The position numbers were made by a program, and so were the translations under genes. Under the pieces are notes generated by a model. The model searched no databases, was not told the origin of the DNA, and worked only from the letters and a program-made list of their open reading frames with translations. This document shows positions 54,373-63,497 of a stretch of DNA of 64,000 nt, one piece after another. Source of the DNA: Hyphomicrobiaceae bacterium (GTDB taxonomy: Bacteria; Pseudomonadota; Alphaproteobacteria; Rhizobiales; Hyphomicrobiaceae); NCBI GenBank assembly GCA_020638055.1, contig JACKJH010000004.1:127501-191500 (forward strand), written 5' to 3'. Within the stretch, counting starts at the first letter, position 1; every line of letters begins with the position of its first letter.

Positions 54373-55425
54373 ATTGTTGGCGGCCAGTTGGGAGGTTGAT
54401 TTTGCCGGGCGAGGTGGCGGCGGGACGATCTTTGCTGGATAGACGCGGCTTGTTAGTTTTCGGGCTACGTCCTGCAGGCCGGGCAGCAATCCTCCAGCCA
54501 ACTTTGTGCGTGCCGTGGGTGCTCGTTGCGGCTGGTGCGAAGCACTTCGCTTTGCAAGCTGGGGTTGGGGGACCTTAATTTTCTTCGCCGTGGTTTGACT
54601 TGCATATGTGCCCGGACCAATCAGATGCGACGGCGTCACATGCTCGGAGACGAGTTTCGCCGATGGTATTTCGGGGCTAACTGATGTGTTCGTCGCGCTG
54701 CCGTTGCAGTAGGCCTGTTCGAATTTTCCTGCAATAGATGCGATGGACGCTGCATAGCGTGGGTCGGCTGCCCATCTGCGGGTGAGGTCGGAAAAGCGTA
54801 CGGGCCGCTTCAAACTCCTGCTTTGCTCAACAATATCGTTCTGGGCAAATGCGGTGCGCGGTGCGACGGGGTTGCGCAGTGTTTGACCGGAATAAACCAC
54901 CAGATGCTGGATTTGCGCCAGCACGCCTGTGCTGACGTTGGGAAAACGGTCGCCAGCCACACCGCCGCCTGTTGCGCCCAGTCCGGCGAAATTGTTCTGC
55001 CCGGGTTTGACGTCGCCGGGCCGGCCGTTGCCGCGGAGGTAGGTCAGGAAGTTGGTTTCAAGCGCCATCTGGAAAAAAGCATAGTCCCAGCGAACCTGTA
55101 GAGTCTCGCCATGATGACGATACCACTTGGCGATATCGCGGAAGCGTGTCGGCAGCCGATTGTTACGTGTTCTTAGAAACGCCATCAGTCGGTCTGGCGT
55201 AACGCAATCGGGCACGCGGTTATGAAAATGAATCCTGATTTCGGGAAGGCGTGTTGAAGCCGCCGCAACTGGGATCGACGAACAAAGCGCAATGAGGGCG
55301 AGGGGTACGGCGGCGTGGGCCGGCGCGCGATCAAAGCATGAGGCGAAGTTCGCCGCCCGAAACGTGCTGGCGTTGACTGACGCGTCATGTTGATTGAGAG
55401 GCAATGAAAAAAAGAAACGGCGCAT
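54370..55425 (-). CDS. Exported glucosaminidase-like protein (GH73-related)
   Basis: The 351-residue protein has a central lysozyme-like domain (about residues 70-240). It contains RWDYAFFQMALETNFLTYLR, whose glutamate is the likely catalytic acid, then GQNNFAGLGATGGG and VSTGVLAQIQHLVVYSG. An N-terminal hydrophobic segment (PLALIALCSSIPVAAAS) acts as signal peptide, although the preceding residues make it unusually long; a later start is possible. The C-terminal third is basic and proline-rich, perhaps for wall contact. A paralogue follows at 55748. The stop is supplied by an R1 repeat. Confidence 0.82.
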   Translation of the reverse strand: MRRFFFSLPLNQHDASVNASTFRAANFASCFDRAPAHAAVPLALIALCSSIPVAAASTRLPEIRIHFHNRVPDCVTPDRLMAFLRTRNNRLPTRFRDIAKWYRHHGETLQVRWDYAFFQMALETNFLTYLRGNGRPGDVKPGQNNFAGLGATGGGVAGDRFPNVSTGVLAQIQHLVVYSGQTLRNPVAPRTAFAQNDIVEQSRSLKRPVRFSDLTRRWAADPRYAASIASIAGKFEQAYCNGSATNTSVSPEIPSAKLVSEHVTPSHLIGPGTYASQTTAKKIKVPQPQLAKRSASHQPQRAPTARTKLAGGLLPGLQDVARKLTSRVYPAKIVPPPPRPAKSTSQLAANN

Positions 55426-55747
55426 CAGGACATGTCCCTGGAGGGTGGGTCACGCAGGACCTGGTTCAGTTACATCCCCCCAACGACGTCGTACTGGCTG
55501 AGGAATGCCAGCGCTTTGTCGCGGCCTTGAAACAGCATGCTTATTCTTCTCAGGGTAGCCTTGCTGTGCGGCTACCCGGTTAAGCCCGTTTGCTCATCAT
55601 GTTGCCGCTAAGCGGGCTGTTGTGTTTTGCTTGAGCATGTTGTGGATGTTGAAGCGCTCCACACGCCAAACCAACATACTCAACATACTCAAATACTGCG
55701 TTGTCGGCTGGACCTTTGCGCCGTCTGCCGGACTTAACTTCGCCAGA
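55426..55747. other. Gap between tandem glucosaminidase-like genes, with hairpins
   Basis: About 320 bases without a gene. Two palindromes are visible at about 55553-55620: GGGTAGCC...GGCTACCC and AGCCCG...CGGGCT. On the minus strand they lie after the second glucosaminidase-like gene and could reduce read-through, but no T-run follows. Confidence 0.45.
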
Positions 55748-56986
55748 TCAGTTTTCCGGGCAGAGTTCGAATGCCTTGTTCAAGGCGGTGTTGGAATCGT
55801 TGAAGGTGCCAAGCGATTTGCCATTCTTGGCGTAGGCGGCAATGTAGGCTGCGACCTCGCGCTGCTCGCGGCCTGCATTAACGTCCAGAACCGTATAGTT
55901 GGTGCGGTCCTTATCGGAAGCTTTGATAATTACCGCGCGTTCGCCGCCGTAGCTTGCCTGCCATACCCGGCAGTTTGTTGAAGCGGGTGTTGCGTCTTTT
56001 GTGCCCGGCATGGCCGCGCTGGCCCCGGCTCCTGCAGCCGCGCCCACGGCAAATGCGGTCTTGGTGGTTTCGGACGTGGATTTTTCCGGAGCGGCGTTTC
56101 CAGCGCCGTTGAGAACGGTGAATTTCGTCGGAGGCGTGGATTTGGTTGAAGACGGTGTGTTTGCCTGCATTGCTGTGCCTATGGAGCCTGCTCCCAGGCT
56201 CAAGCGTTCCGAGCCGCTGTTTTCTCGTGCATCTGCAATCGCTTTTTGAGCGGTCTGCCTGCCTTTTGCGCCGCTTTCTTGGGAATTATTTGGAAGTGCG
56301 GCAGTCGTATCGATTGAAACACCGGTTCCCCGCGCTTCGGCGACAAGTTGCGGGCGCGGATCGGGGATGTTGCAGAAGCGGCCGTAGAAGGCATCTGCCA
56401 CCGCGGCGATGTCGCGGGCGTATCCTCGGTCGGATGGAGACCATTGCCTGGTGAGGTCGGCGAACGTAACGGGTCCTTTCGCGAGTAACCGTCGCTGCCA
56501 CTTCGTCAAAACGCCCCACTCCTGGACCTTGCGGGTGCGTTCGGCCACGGGATCTGTGACATGGTCGCCGGAGTACATCAACACGTGCTGGAGGTGCGCC
56601 TTGACGCCGTCGGAAAGGTTATCAAACCTTTCCCCCGGGGCGCCGCCACCTGTGGCGCCGAGCCCTGCGAAATTGTTCTGCGAAGCGTTTACATCGCCCG
56701 TGAAAGAGAGGTTGCCTGTTTCGACGAGCATCTGGAAGAAGGCGTAGTCCCAACGCAATTTGAGCGCTTCGCCGTGGCGCATGTATTGTGTTGCGGCGGC
56801 GTCGAACTTGTCGGCCATGCGACTGTTTCGCGAAACCGCGAATGCCATCAGCCGTCCAGGCGTAGCACAGGCTGGCACCTGGTTATTCGCACTTGTCTTG
56901 ATGGCGGGAAGTGAGGCGGCTGCGGCCCCGGTTGAAAAGAAGGCTCCGGCAAACAGAGCCGAGGAAATTACGCGGTACATTTTCAT
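55748..56986 (-). CDS. Exported glucosaminidase-like protein with C-terminal extension
   Basis: This 412-residue paralogue of the downstream gene has a clear signal peptide (MKMYRVISSALFAGAFFSTG...) and the domain RWDYAFFQMLVETGNLSFTG, SQNNFAGLGATGGGAPGERF and VKAHLQHVLMYSG. Both probably cut peptidoglycan between N-acetylglucosamine and the next sugar, or bind it. A low-complexity linker (about residues 230-330) leads to a separate C-terminal domain (CRVWQASYGGERAVIIKAS to FELCPEN) with two cysteines that the paralogue lacks. ATG 56986 is chosen over a GTG three codons upstream. Confidence 0.82.
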   Translation of the reverse strand: MKMYRVISSALFAGAFFSTGAAAASLPAIKTSANNQVPACATPGRLMAFAVSRNSRMADKFDAAATQYMRHGEALKLRWDYAFFQMLVETGNLSFTGDVNASQNNFAGLGATGGGAPGERFDNLSDGVKAHLQHVLMYSGDHVTDPVAERTRKVQEWGVLTKWQRRLLAKGPVTFADLTRQWSPSDRGYARDIAAVADAFYGRFCNIPDPRPQLVAEARGTGVSIDTTAALPNNSQESGAKGRQTAQKAIADARENSGSERLSLGAGSIGTAMQANTPSSTKSTPPTKFTVLNGAGNAAPEKSTSETTKTAFAVGAAAGAGASAAMPGTKDATPASTNCRVWQASYGGERAVIIKASDKDRTNYTVLDVNAGREQREVAAYIAAYAKNGKSLGTFNDSNTALNKAFELCPEN

Positions 56987-57334
56987 CGATATCACCCATC
57001 AACCGTCGATGTGCGGACGTGTTGGCGCGCCCGGACAAACGGTTACGATCGTTAAGCGATTAAGGTTAACGCTCGGTTAAATGGCGCCCCCGCGCCTGTA
57101 TCGAATTGGTGAACGAGTAATGCGGCACTAATTGGGGGGCGAAGGGGAGGAATTGTGGCAATCGTAGGGCTCTACAACTGGCCCAGTGCAACACACTCAT
57201 TTTCCGTGGTTCAGGATTATCCTGTCCGATGAGTTGGATGCGTTATCCCGATCAAGTGAGAAATTTTATTCCATGAGCTGGAGAAAGTCTTCAAAGATTG
57301 CAAATGGCCGAACTTTTCTTTTCAGGGGCTGGCC
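56987..57334. other. Intergenic region without recognised content
   Basis: About 350 bases between the glucosaminidase-like gene and the end of the SDR gene. Presumably it holds the promoter of the former. TTAAGGTTAACGCTCGGTTAA near 57060 is repetitive but not diagnostic. Confidence 0.35.
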
Positions 57335-58120
57335 TCACGTCAGGTGTTGGCCACCATCCAGGGCGATCATCTGACCGGTCATTGCCGGGGTAGCAAGAAT
57401 GAAGCGGACGGCTGCAGCAATCTCATCGAGGCTCGGGCCGCGTCCCATCAATGTCGACCTACTTTCTGCGGCGAAGTCTTCATCCGTTTGATGGACCGAT
57501 TGAAGCACTGGGCCAGGTGCGATTGCGTTGACGCGAATGCGTGGAGCCAGCGCTTGTGCCAGGGTGCGCGTGGCGGTCCAGAGGCCGGCTTTCGAGATCG
57601 TGTAGGAGAAGAAATCAGGTTTTAGGTTCCAGACCCGTTGGTCAATGATGTTGATGACATTGCCTTCGCACTTCTGGTCGAGGTGCTCAGCCATCGCTTG
57701 GGCCAGAAAAACCGGCGCCTTCAAGTTGATATCCAGGTGAATGTGCCAGGATTCCCGGGTCAGCGTCTGCAATGTGTCGTGGTGGAATTCCGACGCGTTA
57801 TTGATCAGGCAACACGGTGGTCCCAGGGCTTGAGCACACGCCGGGATCAGGGCATCCACGTCTGCCGCGTCCGCCAGGTCGCCTCTCAGAGCAACAGCCT
57901 TGCCGCCGCTGGCCTCGATTTCTTCAACGAGGCTTTGTGCTTCAGTCTTCGAATTGCGGTAGTTGATCGCCACCTTCCAGCCATTTCGAGCCAGATCGGT
58001 AGCGATCGACCGGCCGATGCGTTTGGCAGCACCTGTTATCAGGACGGTGCCGGGTTCAGGGGGCTCGGCGGAGATGGAAAACGTGGCGCTTGTGGGTGAC
58101 GTTGTCATGGAGCTGTTCAT
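57335..58120 (-). CDS. Short-chain dehydrogenase/reductase (pteridine-reductase-like)
   Basis: The 261-residue enzyme has the NAD(P) loop TGAAKRIGRSIA, LINNAS, and the catalytic tyrosine and lysine in SYTISKAGLWTATRTLA. INIIDQRVWNLKPDFFSYT-like text (NIIDQRVWN) and RIGR are typical of FolM/pteridine-reductase-like SDRs found beside uvrC and pgsA in alphaproteobacteria. It probably reduces a pterin or another carbonyl compound with NADPH. An internal ATG at codon 5 is possible. Confidence 0.85.
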   Translation of the reverse strand: MNSSMTTSPTSATFSISAEPPEPGTVLITGAAKRIGRSIATDLARNGWKVAINYRNSKTEAQSLVEEIEASGGKAVALRGDLADAADVDALIPACAQALGPPCCLINNASEFHHDTLQTLTRESWHIHLDINLKAPVFLAQAMAEHLDQKCEGNVINIIDQRVWNLKPDFFSYTISKAGLWTATRTLAQALAPRIRVNAIAPGPVLQSVHQTDEDFAAESRSTLMGRGPSLDEIAAAVRFILATPAMTGQMIALDGGQHLT

Positions 58121-58619
58121 GCGTGCCGTGATGGATGCGGGGATTGCGTCGGCTCACACCCATCACAAACTCTTATCTTGGCACTTAGACAAAGCCGAAT
58201 TGGGTAAGAGCGGCGTGGCGTGGTGTGCAGTGCAATTCAATTGCCGCTCTTGTGTCATGACTCACGCGGCAAGGCGAGCGACAAGCGCATTGTGTGCCAA
58301 TGTGCAACACAGAAAACGCACGCCTAAAATATGAGCTTTTTGCATAGTTGTTGCGCAATTTCGAGGGAATGCGTGCCTTCAAAATGGGCTGGGGTTGTCA
58401 AAGTTGTGACCAAATTCAACCGTTCGTGACATTCGCGCACCTATGACTTTCCAACAGTTTGAGTGGCCTCTCAAAACGCTTGTTAAGGGGGGCGGTCTTC
58501 CGGTTTTCTGAAAACAGCAGGTCGCTGATTCAGCTCTGCCCTTGCGTCGCGGAACCAAACCACGGTCAGGATGGCCTAGGCGGAACTGGCGGCTATAATT
58601 CGGGGGTTTAAGGAATAAA
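58121..58619. other. Upstream region of the TorF-like porin gene
   Basis: About 500 bases between divergent genes (SDR and porin). An AAGGA ribosome site lies five bases before the porin ATG. No repeats of the R1-R5 types and no clear promoter boxes were seen. Confidence 0.4.
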
Positions 58620-59417
58620 ATGGCATCTCTAACAACCAAAACCTTGATGGGCGCCGCGGTTGCGGTTCTGTCTGTGTCCACCTTGGCCATACCGGCCAGC
58701 GCCGGGGACTTGTTCGGTCGTCACGAAGCCGGTTCGATCAAGGACGCGCCGGTCGAGGCGCCTAAGCGCCGCTGCGAGTTCTCGATCAATGTGGCGGGTA
58801 CGACGGATTATGTGTTTCGCGGCATCTCGCAGAATGGCGAAGACCCTGCCGCTCAAGGTGGTGCGGATATGAGCTGCGGCATCTTTTACGCGGGTGTCTG
58901 GGGCTCAACAGTTGATTTCGCTCCGTATGAAGTTGATCTCTATGGCGGGATTAAAAAGGACCTAGGGTTTGCCGAGGTGGATCTGGGCGTCATCTATTAT
59001 GCTTATCCCGGTGCGGATGATCTCCCCGATGAGGAGCTTAACTATTGGGAGTTCAAGCTGGGCTTGAGCAGGACCTGGAACAAGTTCACGATGGGTGGTG
59101 CGCTGTATTACTCGCCGGACTACACGCTTGAGACCGGAACGGCTGTGACCTACGAAGGCTCGCTTGGTTATGAGTTTGCTGCGAGGGGGCCGATCACGCC
59201 ATCCATCTCGGGTGCGATTGGTACGACACAGTTCTATGACGACGAAGGTGATGGGCTCGATTACACGTACTGGAATGCTGGTTTGTCACTTGCGATCGAC
59301 AAGATCACTCTCGACTTCCGCTATTGGGATTCCACGGGTGACGACGATAACTTCTGCGGTGACAAAGGACTGTGCGACTCGCGTTTCGTATTCACGGCGA
59401 AGGTTGCGCTTCCATAA
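58620..59417 (+). CDS. TorF-family putative outer-membrane porin
   Basis: This 265-residue exported protein has a signal peptide (about residues 1-28, cut near PASAG). The body is beta-rich with SINVAGTTDYVFRGISQNGE, the hallmark of the Gcw_chp/TorF family. Alternating strands (VDLYGGIKKDLGFAEVDLGV, YEGSLGYEF) suggest a small outer-membrane barrel. Two cysteines near the end (FCGDKGLCDSR) could pair. A terminator lies about 150 bases downstream. Confidence 0.88.
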   Translation: MASLTTKTLMGAAVAVLSVSTLAIPASAGDLFGRHEAGSIKDAPVEAPKRRCEFSINVAGTTDYVFRGISQNGEDPAAQGGADMSCGIFYAGVWGSTVDFAPYEVDLYGGIKKDLGFAEVDLGVIYYAYPGADDLPDEELNYWEFKLGLSRTWNKFTMGGALYYSPDYTLETGTAVTYEGSLGYEFAARGPITPSISGAIGTTQFYDDEGDGLDYTYWNAGLSLAIDKITLDFRYWDSTGDDDNFCGDKGLCDSRFVFTAKVALP

Positions 59418-59566
59418 AACCATATGCGGCTCAAGCGGATCGGACGCGCGATCTGCTTGAGCACCACACTACAAAAAAACATCATGAGCTTTGCGGGCGT
59501 CCGATCCGCGCGCAGGGAAGTTTGCATAACGCTGCTTCCTTCAGGTCAATCCCCCGATCAGATCGG

Positions 59567-59603
59567 AATGCCGGAGTTGCGCTGCTCCGGCATTTTCATT
59601 TTG
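59567..59603 (+). terminator. Rho-independent terminator after the porin gene
   Basis: A ten-base-pair perfect stem (AATGCCGGAG with CTCCGGCATT), loop TTGCGCTG, is followed by TTCATTTTG. A second hairpin without a T-run (GCTCAAGC/GCTTGAGC, 59430-59463) lies between it and the porin stop. Confidence 0.85.
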
Positions 59604-59708
59604 AAGGCAGCGGAGACCGTTGCAAAGTTTTGCGCCATTGTTGTGCATGGGTGGGCAAGCTGAAGTGGGGCGGCTCGTGCAAACCGTGCTGCTTTCATCC
59701 CAGCATCG

Positions 59709-59854
59709 TGTCATCCCGTGCTTCATGCACGGGATCCATGGTGCAACGCGTGTTGCGCCTGCTTTGTGGATGGGCGGGCTGCAACGTCAGGAGACACAAT
59801 CGCTACTGTCGCACCCGCTTGACGATGGTTCCCGCGGACAAGCCGCGGGATGAC
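59709..59854. repeat. Pair of GC-rich palindromes in inverted order
   Basis: TGTCATCCCGTGC-TTCAT-GCACGGGAT and ATGGTTCCCGCGG-ACAAG-CCGCGGGATGACA form two hairpins whose outer ends (TGTCATCCCG and CGGGATGACA) are inverted copies. Similar CATCCCG...CGGGATG palindromes are common intergenic repeats in alphaproteobacteria. The rest of 59604-60056 holds a short GATGTG tandem at about 59998-60014 and nothing else recognised. Confidence 0.65.
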
Positions 59855-60056
59855 AGTTGGTGGATGCGGAAAACGCGTGCGACCATCGTCACCCCGTCGC
59901 AGGATGAGGGCTGGGCAAGTTTCGACGGGTGCGCGGTGAGTCGTTGACGTGGTGTGCCTTGAAGCTGGCGTGGATGCCGGCCCTCGCCGGCAAGACGGAT
60001 GTGGATGTGGATGTGGCGCCAATACAGGTAGCCGTGGGCATTGCGCAAGGTTCAAG

Positions 60057-60956
60057 TCAACGAGCGCTGTCAGGTGCAATTAGCGATACAACGTGTTCCG
60101 ATGCTTTAATTTCGACGGGACCAAAGCCGAGTGCGTCACCGTCAGCCTGTGTCGGTTGGTGTTTGGGCGTGCGGATCAGCCCATGTTTACAGGGAACAAT
60201 GTGTACGCTGGGACATTGCTCAAGGCGTCCGGTTGCCAACGCCAGCAGTTCTTTTAGCCGCCCGAGACGTGTGCGCGCTCCAAACAAAACGGCAAAGAGT
60301 TGGTCATCAAAAATCGACGCCTTAGGTGCCAGCCGGAATGAGCCGCCGTAGCTTCGCGCATTTGAAATGATGGCCCAGGTTGCTGCATGTGGCTTTGCGT
60401 CGAGCAGCAGCTCAAAGGGCTGGGGTGGCTGATGCAGAAGCGCGCCAATTGTTGGCAATGCATACGCGCTGCGGCCCACTCGTTGTTTAATTGAAACCGA
60501 AAGATGACGCACGACGTTGGCATCAAAACCGGCTGACGCCATGAGCAGGAACGGCGCTCCATTGGCCGTCATCAGGCGGACGGCACGGGTTGATCCATTG
60601 AGCAATAGCTCAGCGAGTGACACAGGGTTGGATGGGAGGCCCAACTCGTTGGCGAGAACGTTGCCAGTGCCGGCTGGTATGACGCCGAGGGGGAGGGAAC
60701 TGTCCATTTCTCCCAGCATGCTCGCAAGAGCCCTGATCGTGCCGTCTCCGCCGGCCGCGACCACGGCGTCGTTATTGTCGCTGGCACTAAGCAATGCGGA
60801 ACGGGCTGCCTCTGCGGTTTTTGTCTCCACCAGATCGACCCGTGCTGCTTTGCGGGCAAGCGTTTCGGCGACGCGAGCGACGAGACGCGCATTTTTGCGG
60901 CCAGCAGAGGGATTGGCAATTATCAGAAATCTTTTGCGTTGCGCTTCGATGGCCAT
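60057..60956 (-). CDS. Diacylglycerol-kinase-family lipid kinase (YegS-like)
   Basis: The 299-residue soluble kinase has FLIIANPSAGRKNARLVARV at the start, the nucleotide site VVAAGGDGTIRALASML and GVIPAGTGNVLANELGLP. MASAGFDANVV marks the second domain. Such proteins phosphorylate lipids such as diacylglycerol or phosphatidylglycerol at the membrane. Length is normal. It lies downstream of aroC on the same strand. Confidence 0.92.
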   Translation of the reverse strand: MAIEAQRKRFLIIANPSAGRKNARLVARVAETLARKAARVDLVETKTAEAARSALLSASDNNDAVVAAGGDGTIRALASMLGEMDSSLPLGVIPAGTGNVLANELGLPSNPVSLAELLLNGSTRAVRLMTANGAPFLLMASAGFDANVVRHLSVSIKQRVGRSAYALPTIGALLHQPPQPFELLLDAKPHAATWAIISNARSYGGSFRLAPKASIFDDQLFAVLFGARTRLGRLKELLALATGRLEQCPSVHIVPCKHGLIRTPKHQPTQADGDALGFGPVEIKASEHVVSLIAPDSAR

Positions 60957-61010
60957 CCGATTGACCGGTTGCTTAATTCCAACGACGCGCCCCGCAGGCT
61001 CTTGGCTTTG

Positions 61011-62117
61011 TCATTCTTGTCTTGTCGGGTTGCCGACTTGGCCGCGATGGCGAATGAGGTGATCAGCAAGCACCAGCGCCATCATGGCTTCACCGACGGG
61101 AACGGCTCTGATGCCGACGCAAGGATCATGGCGACCTTTGGTAACGATTTCAGTTTCGTTGCCCGATACGTCGATTGTTCGCCTCGGCGTGAGGATTGAT
61201 GAGGTTGGTTTGATGGCGAAACGGCAAACGATGGGCTGACCGGTTGATATGCCGCCAAGGATGCCGCCAGCGTGGTTTGAAAGGAACTGCGGCTGACCGT
61301 CTTTGCTGGTGCGGATTTCGTCGGCGTTTTCTTCCCCGGTCAATTCCGCAGCTTGCATGCCGGCGCCAATTTCGACAGCCTTGACGGCGTTGATGCTCAT
61401 CATGGCTGAGGCCAGGTCCTGGTCGAGCTTGCCGTAAATGGGAGCGCCAAGGCCAGCGGGCACGCCTTCGGCTACGACCTCGACGATAGCGCCGATGGAG
61501 GATCCTGCTTTGCGGATCTGGTCAAGGTATGATGTCCAGGTTCCGGCCATCTGTGCGTCGGGGCAAAAGAACGGATTGGTGTCGATGCTGGCCCAATCCC
61601 AGCGGCTGCGGTCGATCTTATGGGGCCCTATCTGGACCAAGGCGCCGCGGATTTTAATGGCGCTGCCCAGTACTTTGCGTGCAATAGCTCCGCCGGCAAC
61701 CCGCATTGCTGTCTCGCGTGCCGAAGACCTGCCGCCGCCGCGATAGTCGCGAATGCCATACTTGGCGATGTAGGTGAAATCGGCGTGGCCAGGACGGAAC
61801 TTGTCCTTGATCTCACCGTAGTCCTTGGATCGTTGATCCTCGTTGCGGATGAGAAGCGAAATGGGTGTGCCGGTCGTGACCTGCCGGCCATTGGCATCTG
61901 GAAAGACGCCGGACAGGATTTCAACCGTGTCGGATTCGCGCCGCTGGGTGACAAACCGGGAGCCTCCAGGCTTGCGCTTATCGAGATGGGCTTGGATTTC
62001 TTCAGCCTCAATGGAGATGCCAGGCGGGCAGCCATCAACCACGCATCCGATCGCAGGCCCATGGCTTTCACCCCATGTGCTTATGCGGAACATATGGCCG
62101 AAAGTGTTGTATGACAT
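61011..62117 (-). CDS. aroC: Chorismate synthase
   Basis: This 368-residue FMN enzyme makes chorismate, the last step of the shikimate pathway. It opens MSYNTFGHMFRISTWGESHG, has RPGHADFTYIAKYG and RGGGRSSARETAMRVAGGAI, and near the end DPCVGIRAVPVGEAMMAL. All are standard signatures. ATG 62117 gives the conserved N-terminus; the longer frame to 62225 is not supported. The ribosome site is weak. Confidence 0.97.
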   Translation of the reverse strand: MSYNTFGHMFRISTWGESHGPAIGCVVDGCPPGISIEAEEIQAHLDKRKPGGSRFVTQRRESDTVEILSGVFPDANGRQVTTGTPISLLIRNEDQRSKDYGEIKDKFRPGHADFTYIAKYGIRDYRGGGRSSARETAMRVAGGAIARKVLGSAIKIRGALVQIGPHKIDRSRWDWASIDTNPFFCPDAQMAGTWTSYLDQIRKAGSSIGAIVEVVAEGVPAGLGAPIYGKLDQDLASAMMSINAVKAVEIGAGMQAAELTGEENADEIRTSKDGQPQFLSNHAGGILGGISTGQPIVCRFAIKPTSSILTPRRTIDVSGNETEIVTKGRHDPCVGIRAVPVGEAMMALVLADHLIRHRGQVGNPTRQE

Positions 62118-62279
62118 GCGGGTCCGTATTAAGCGTTTGAAACTTCTGACTTTATTGTGCCAAGACTGTGGTTTCGCAGGCCAAACAGTGCGGCGGAGCG
62201 CCTCAGCCCGTGTTGTTGAAATCACTCATAGGGGCGTAACCGTGCATTCGCAAGCTGCCTTCGGGCACTGATTGTGGTG

Positions 62280-62575
62280 ACACGAGGGCATGCGAGGGAT
62301 AACTCTCTAAGAGTCTCGGTGAGATTCGGGCACGGGCAACGTTGTTTTGATCGGCACGCCAGCCTGTGGTCGGTATGCGGCTCCATCTGTCTTTTTTGTA
62401 TCAGCAACGAGGGCAGGGGAGCTGCCGCCGAGCAAGTTGGTTGCGTTTTACAAAACGTCAACGACTTCATCAAAGGTTCTGGATCGGTGTGAGCAGCCGT
62501 TCTCGAGGTTTTGGAGCTGTCGAGAGTTGGAAAGAGCCGGGGAGCCGCTAACCTCGGCTCTTTTCTTTTTGGGAT
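62280..62575 (+). ncRNA. Candidate structured RNA ending in a terminator
   Basis: This segment has no convincing gene but several hairpins in a row on the plus strand: GAGTCTC/GAGATTC (62311-62327), GGCAG/CTGCC (62412-62426), GTTGCGTT/AACGTCAAC (62440-62462, one bulge) and CTCGA/TCGAG (62502-62524). They end in a strong terminator at 62532. The boundaries are guesses. It matches none of tmRNA, RNase P or SRP RNA as I remember their conserved cores. It could also be a leader or the end of an unrecognised small gene. Confidence 0.3.
62532..62570 (+). terminator. Orphan rho-independent terminator
   Basis: AAGAGCCGGGG pairs with CCTCGGCTCTT (one wobble) around AGCCGCTAA and is followed by TTCTTTTT. 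No plus-strand gene lies upstream for more than 2 kb, so its transcript is unknown. On the minus strand the T-run is short, but it could also stop read-through from the fabI-phosphatase operon. Confidence 0.8.
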
Positions 62576-62644
62576 AGTGCGTCGTGCGCTATTTCGGGAT
62601 CATTCAGCCGCGGCGTGCGCAATCACTGGTCGTGCTTAATCGAG

Positions 62645-62808
62645 CCAGTGTGGCGTCGCGCCTAAATTGATCGATGTTGCGGCACGCTGGGTATCAACTA
62701 AGGCGCGATAAACGCCACACTAAGCCAATGATTTTGCTTGTGGCCTGTCGCGCCAAAATTGAAACATAGCCGCAACCGCATAGAATTTTGGCGCGACAGG
62801 CCACTAGG
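62645..62808. repeat. R2 element, copy 4
   Basis: Two modules as at 37541: AGTGTGGCG...CGCCACACTA and TGTGGCCTG...CAGGCCACTA, linked by AGCCAATGATTTTGC. In the second module TGTCGCGCCAAAATT pairs perfectly with AATTTTGGCGCGACA. It lies after the phosphatase gene. Confidence 0.92.
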
Positions 62809-62900
62809 CCACGTTGCATCGACTGGCGAGCGGTATCTGCACTTTTTTATTCGGACATGTTTCACATGCTGAACCGCAAGACACTTCAGCTAAATACGTC

Positions 62901-63497
62901 TTACAGCCAGGTTGCTGTTCCATTTTCCAGCAACAAAACGCGGTCATGGGGAACTTCGAGATTGAGTACTTCGCCCGGTTCGATGTTTTCCAGCAGCAAA
63001 TAGCGTAGCGCCCTGCTGACGCCGCCATGCGAGACGACCACGTAGTGTTCATCGCGTGCGAGATTTTCGAGCCAGTCGGTCAACCTTTTGGTGAGGTCGG
63101 TGTAGTTCTCGCCGCCGCCAGGGCGCCATTGGAAGGGATCTGCGCTGCGGGCTTCCAATGCTCCAGGGTCGGTCCTTGGCAGATCACTCAAGAGCTGCCC
63201 CTGCCATGTGCCGTAGCTCAATTCGAGCAACCGGTCATCGATTTCGAATTCGCCAGGTGAAAGACCGAGTTCGCCGCGAACAATGCGCATGGTCTCGCAG
63301 GTGCGACCGAGCGGGCTTGATATGTAACGAGCCTGCGCAATATCAGGCAACAGTGTGCGAAGCCGAACGCCGTTGCGTCTGGCCTGGTTGCGGCCGTTGG
63401 CGTTAATTGGAACGTCTGATTGCCCTTGATAGCGGCGCTCTGCGTTCCAATCAGTTTCCCCGTGCCGGATAAGATAGATCTTCGGGTGTTGCCTCAA
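62901..63497 (-). CDS. Histidine phosphatase family protein (phosphoglycerate-mutase-like)
   Basis: The 198-residue protein has the catalytic motif YLIRHGETDWNAERRYQGQ and the second histidine in VVVSHGGVSRALRY, with SSPLGRTCETM between. It probably removes phosphate from a small metabolite in the cytoplasm. The start is TTG at 63497, forming TTGA with the fabI stop, so translation is coupled; no near ATG exists. This order before aroC is common in alphaproteobacteria. Confidence 0.9.
   Translation of the reverse strand: MRQHPKIYLIRHGETDWNAERRYQGQSDVPINANGRNQARRNGVRLRTLLPDIAQARYISSPLGRTCETMRIVRGELGLSPGEFEIDDRLLELSYGTWQGQLLSDLPRTDPGALEARSADPFQWRPGGGENYTDLTKRLTDWLENLARDEHYVVVSHGGVSRALRYLLLENIEPGEVLNLEVPHDRVLLLENGTATWL

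Noticed and set aside
59372..59947. Open frame of 191 codons after the porin gene
   Set aside because: It runs through the terminator at 59567 and the palindromic repeats; residue composition is not protein-like.
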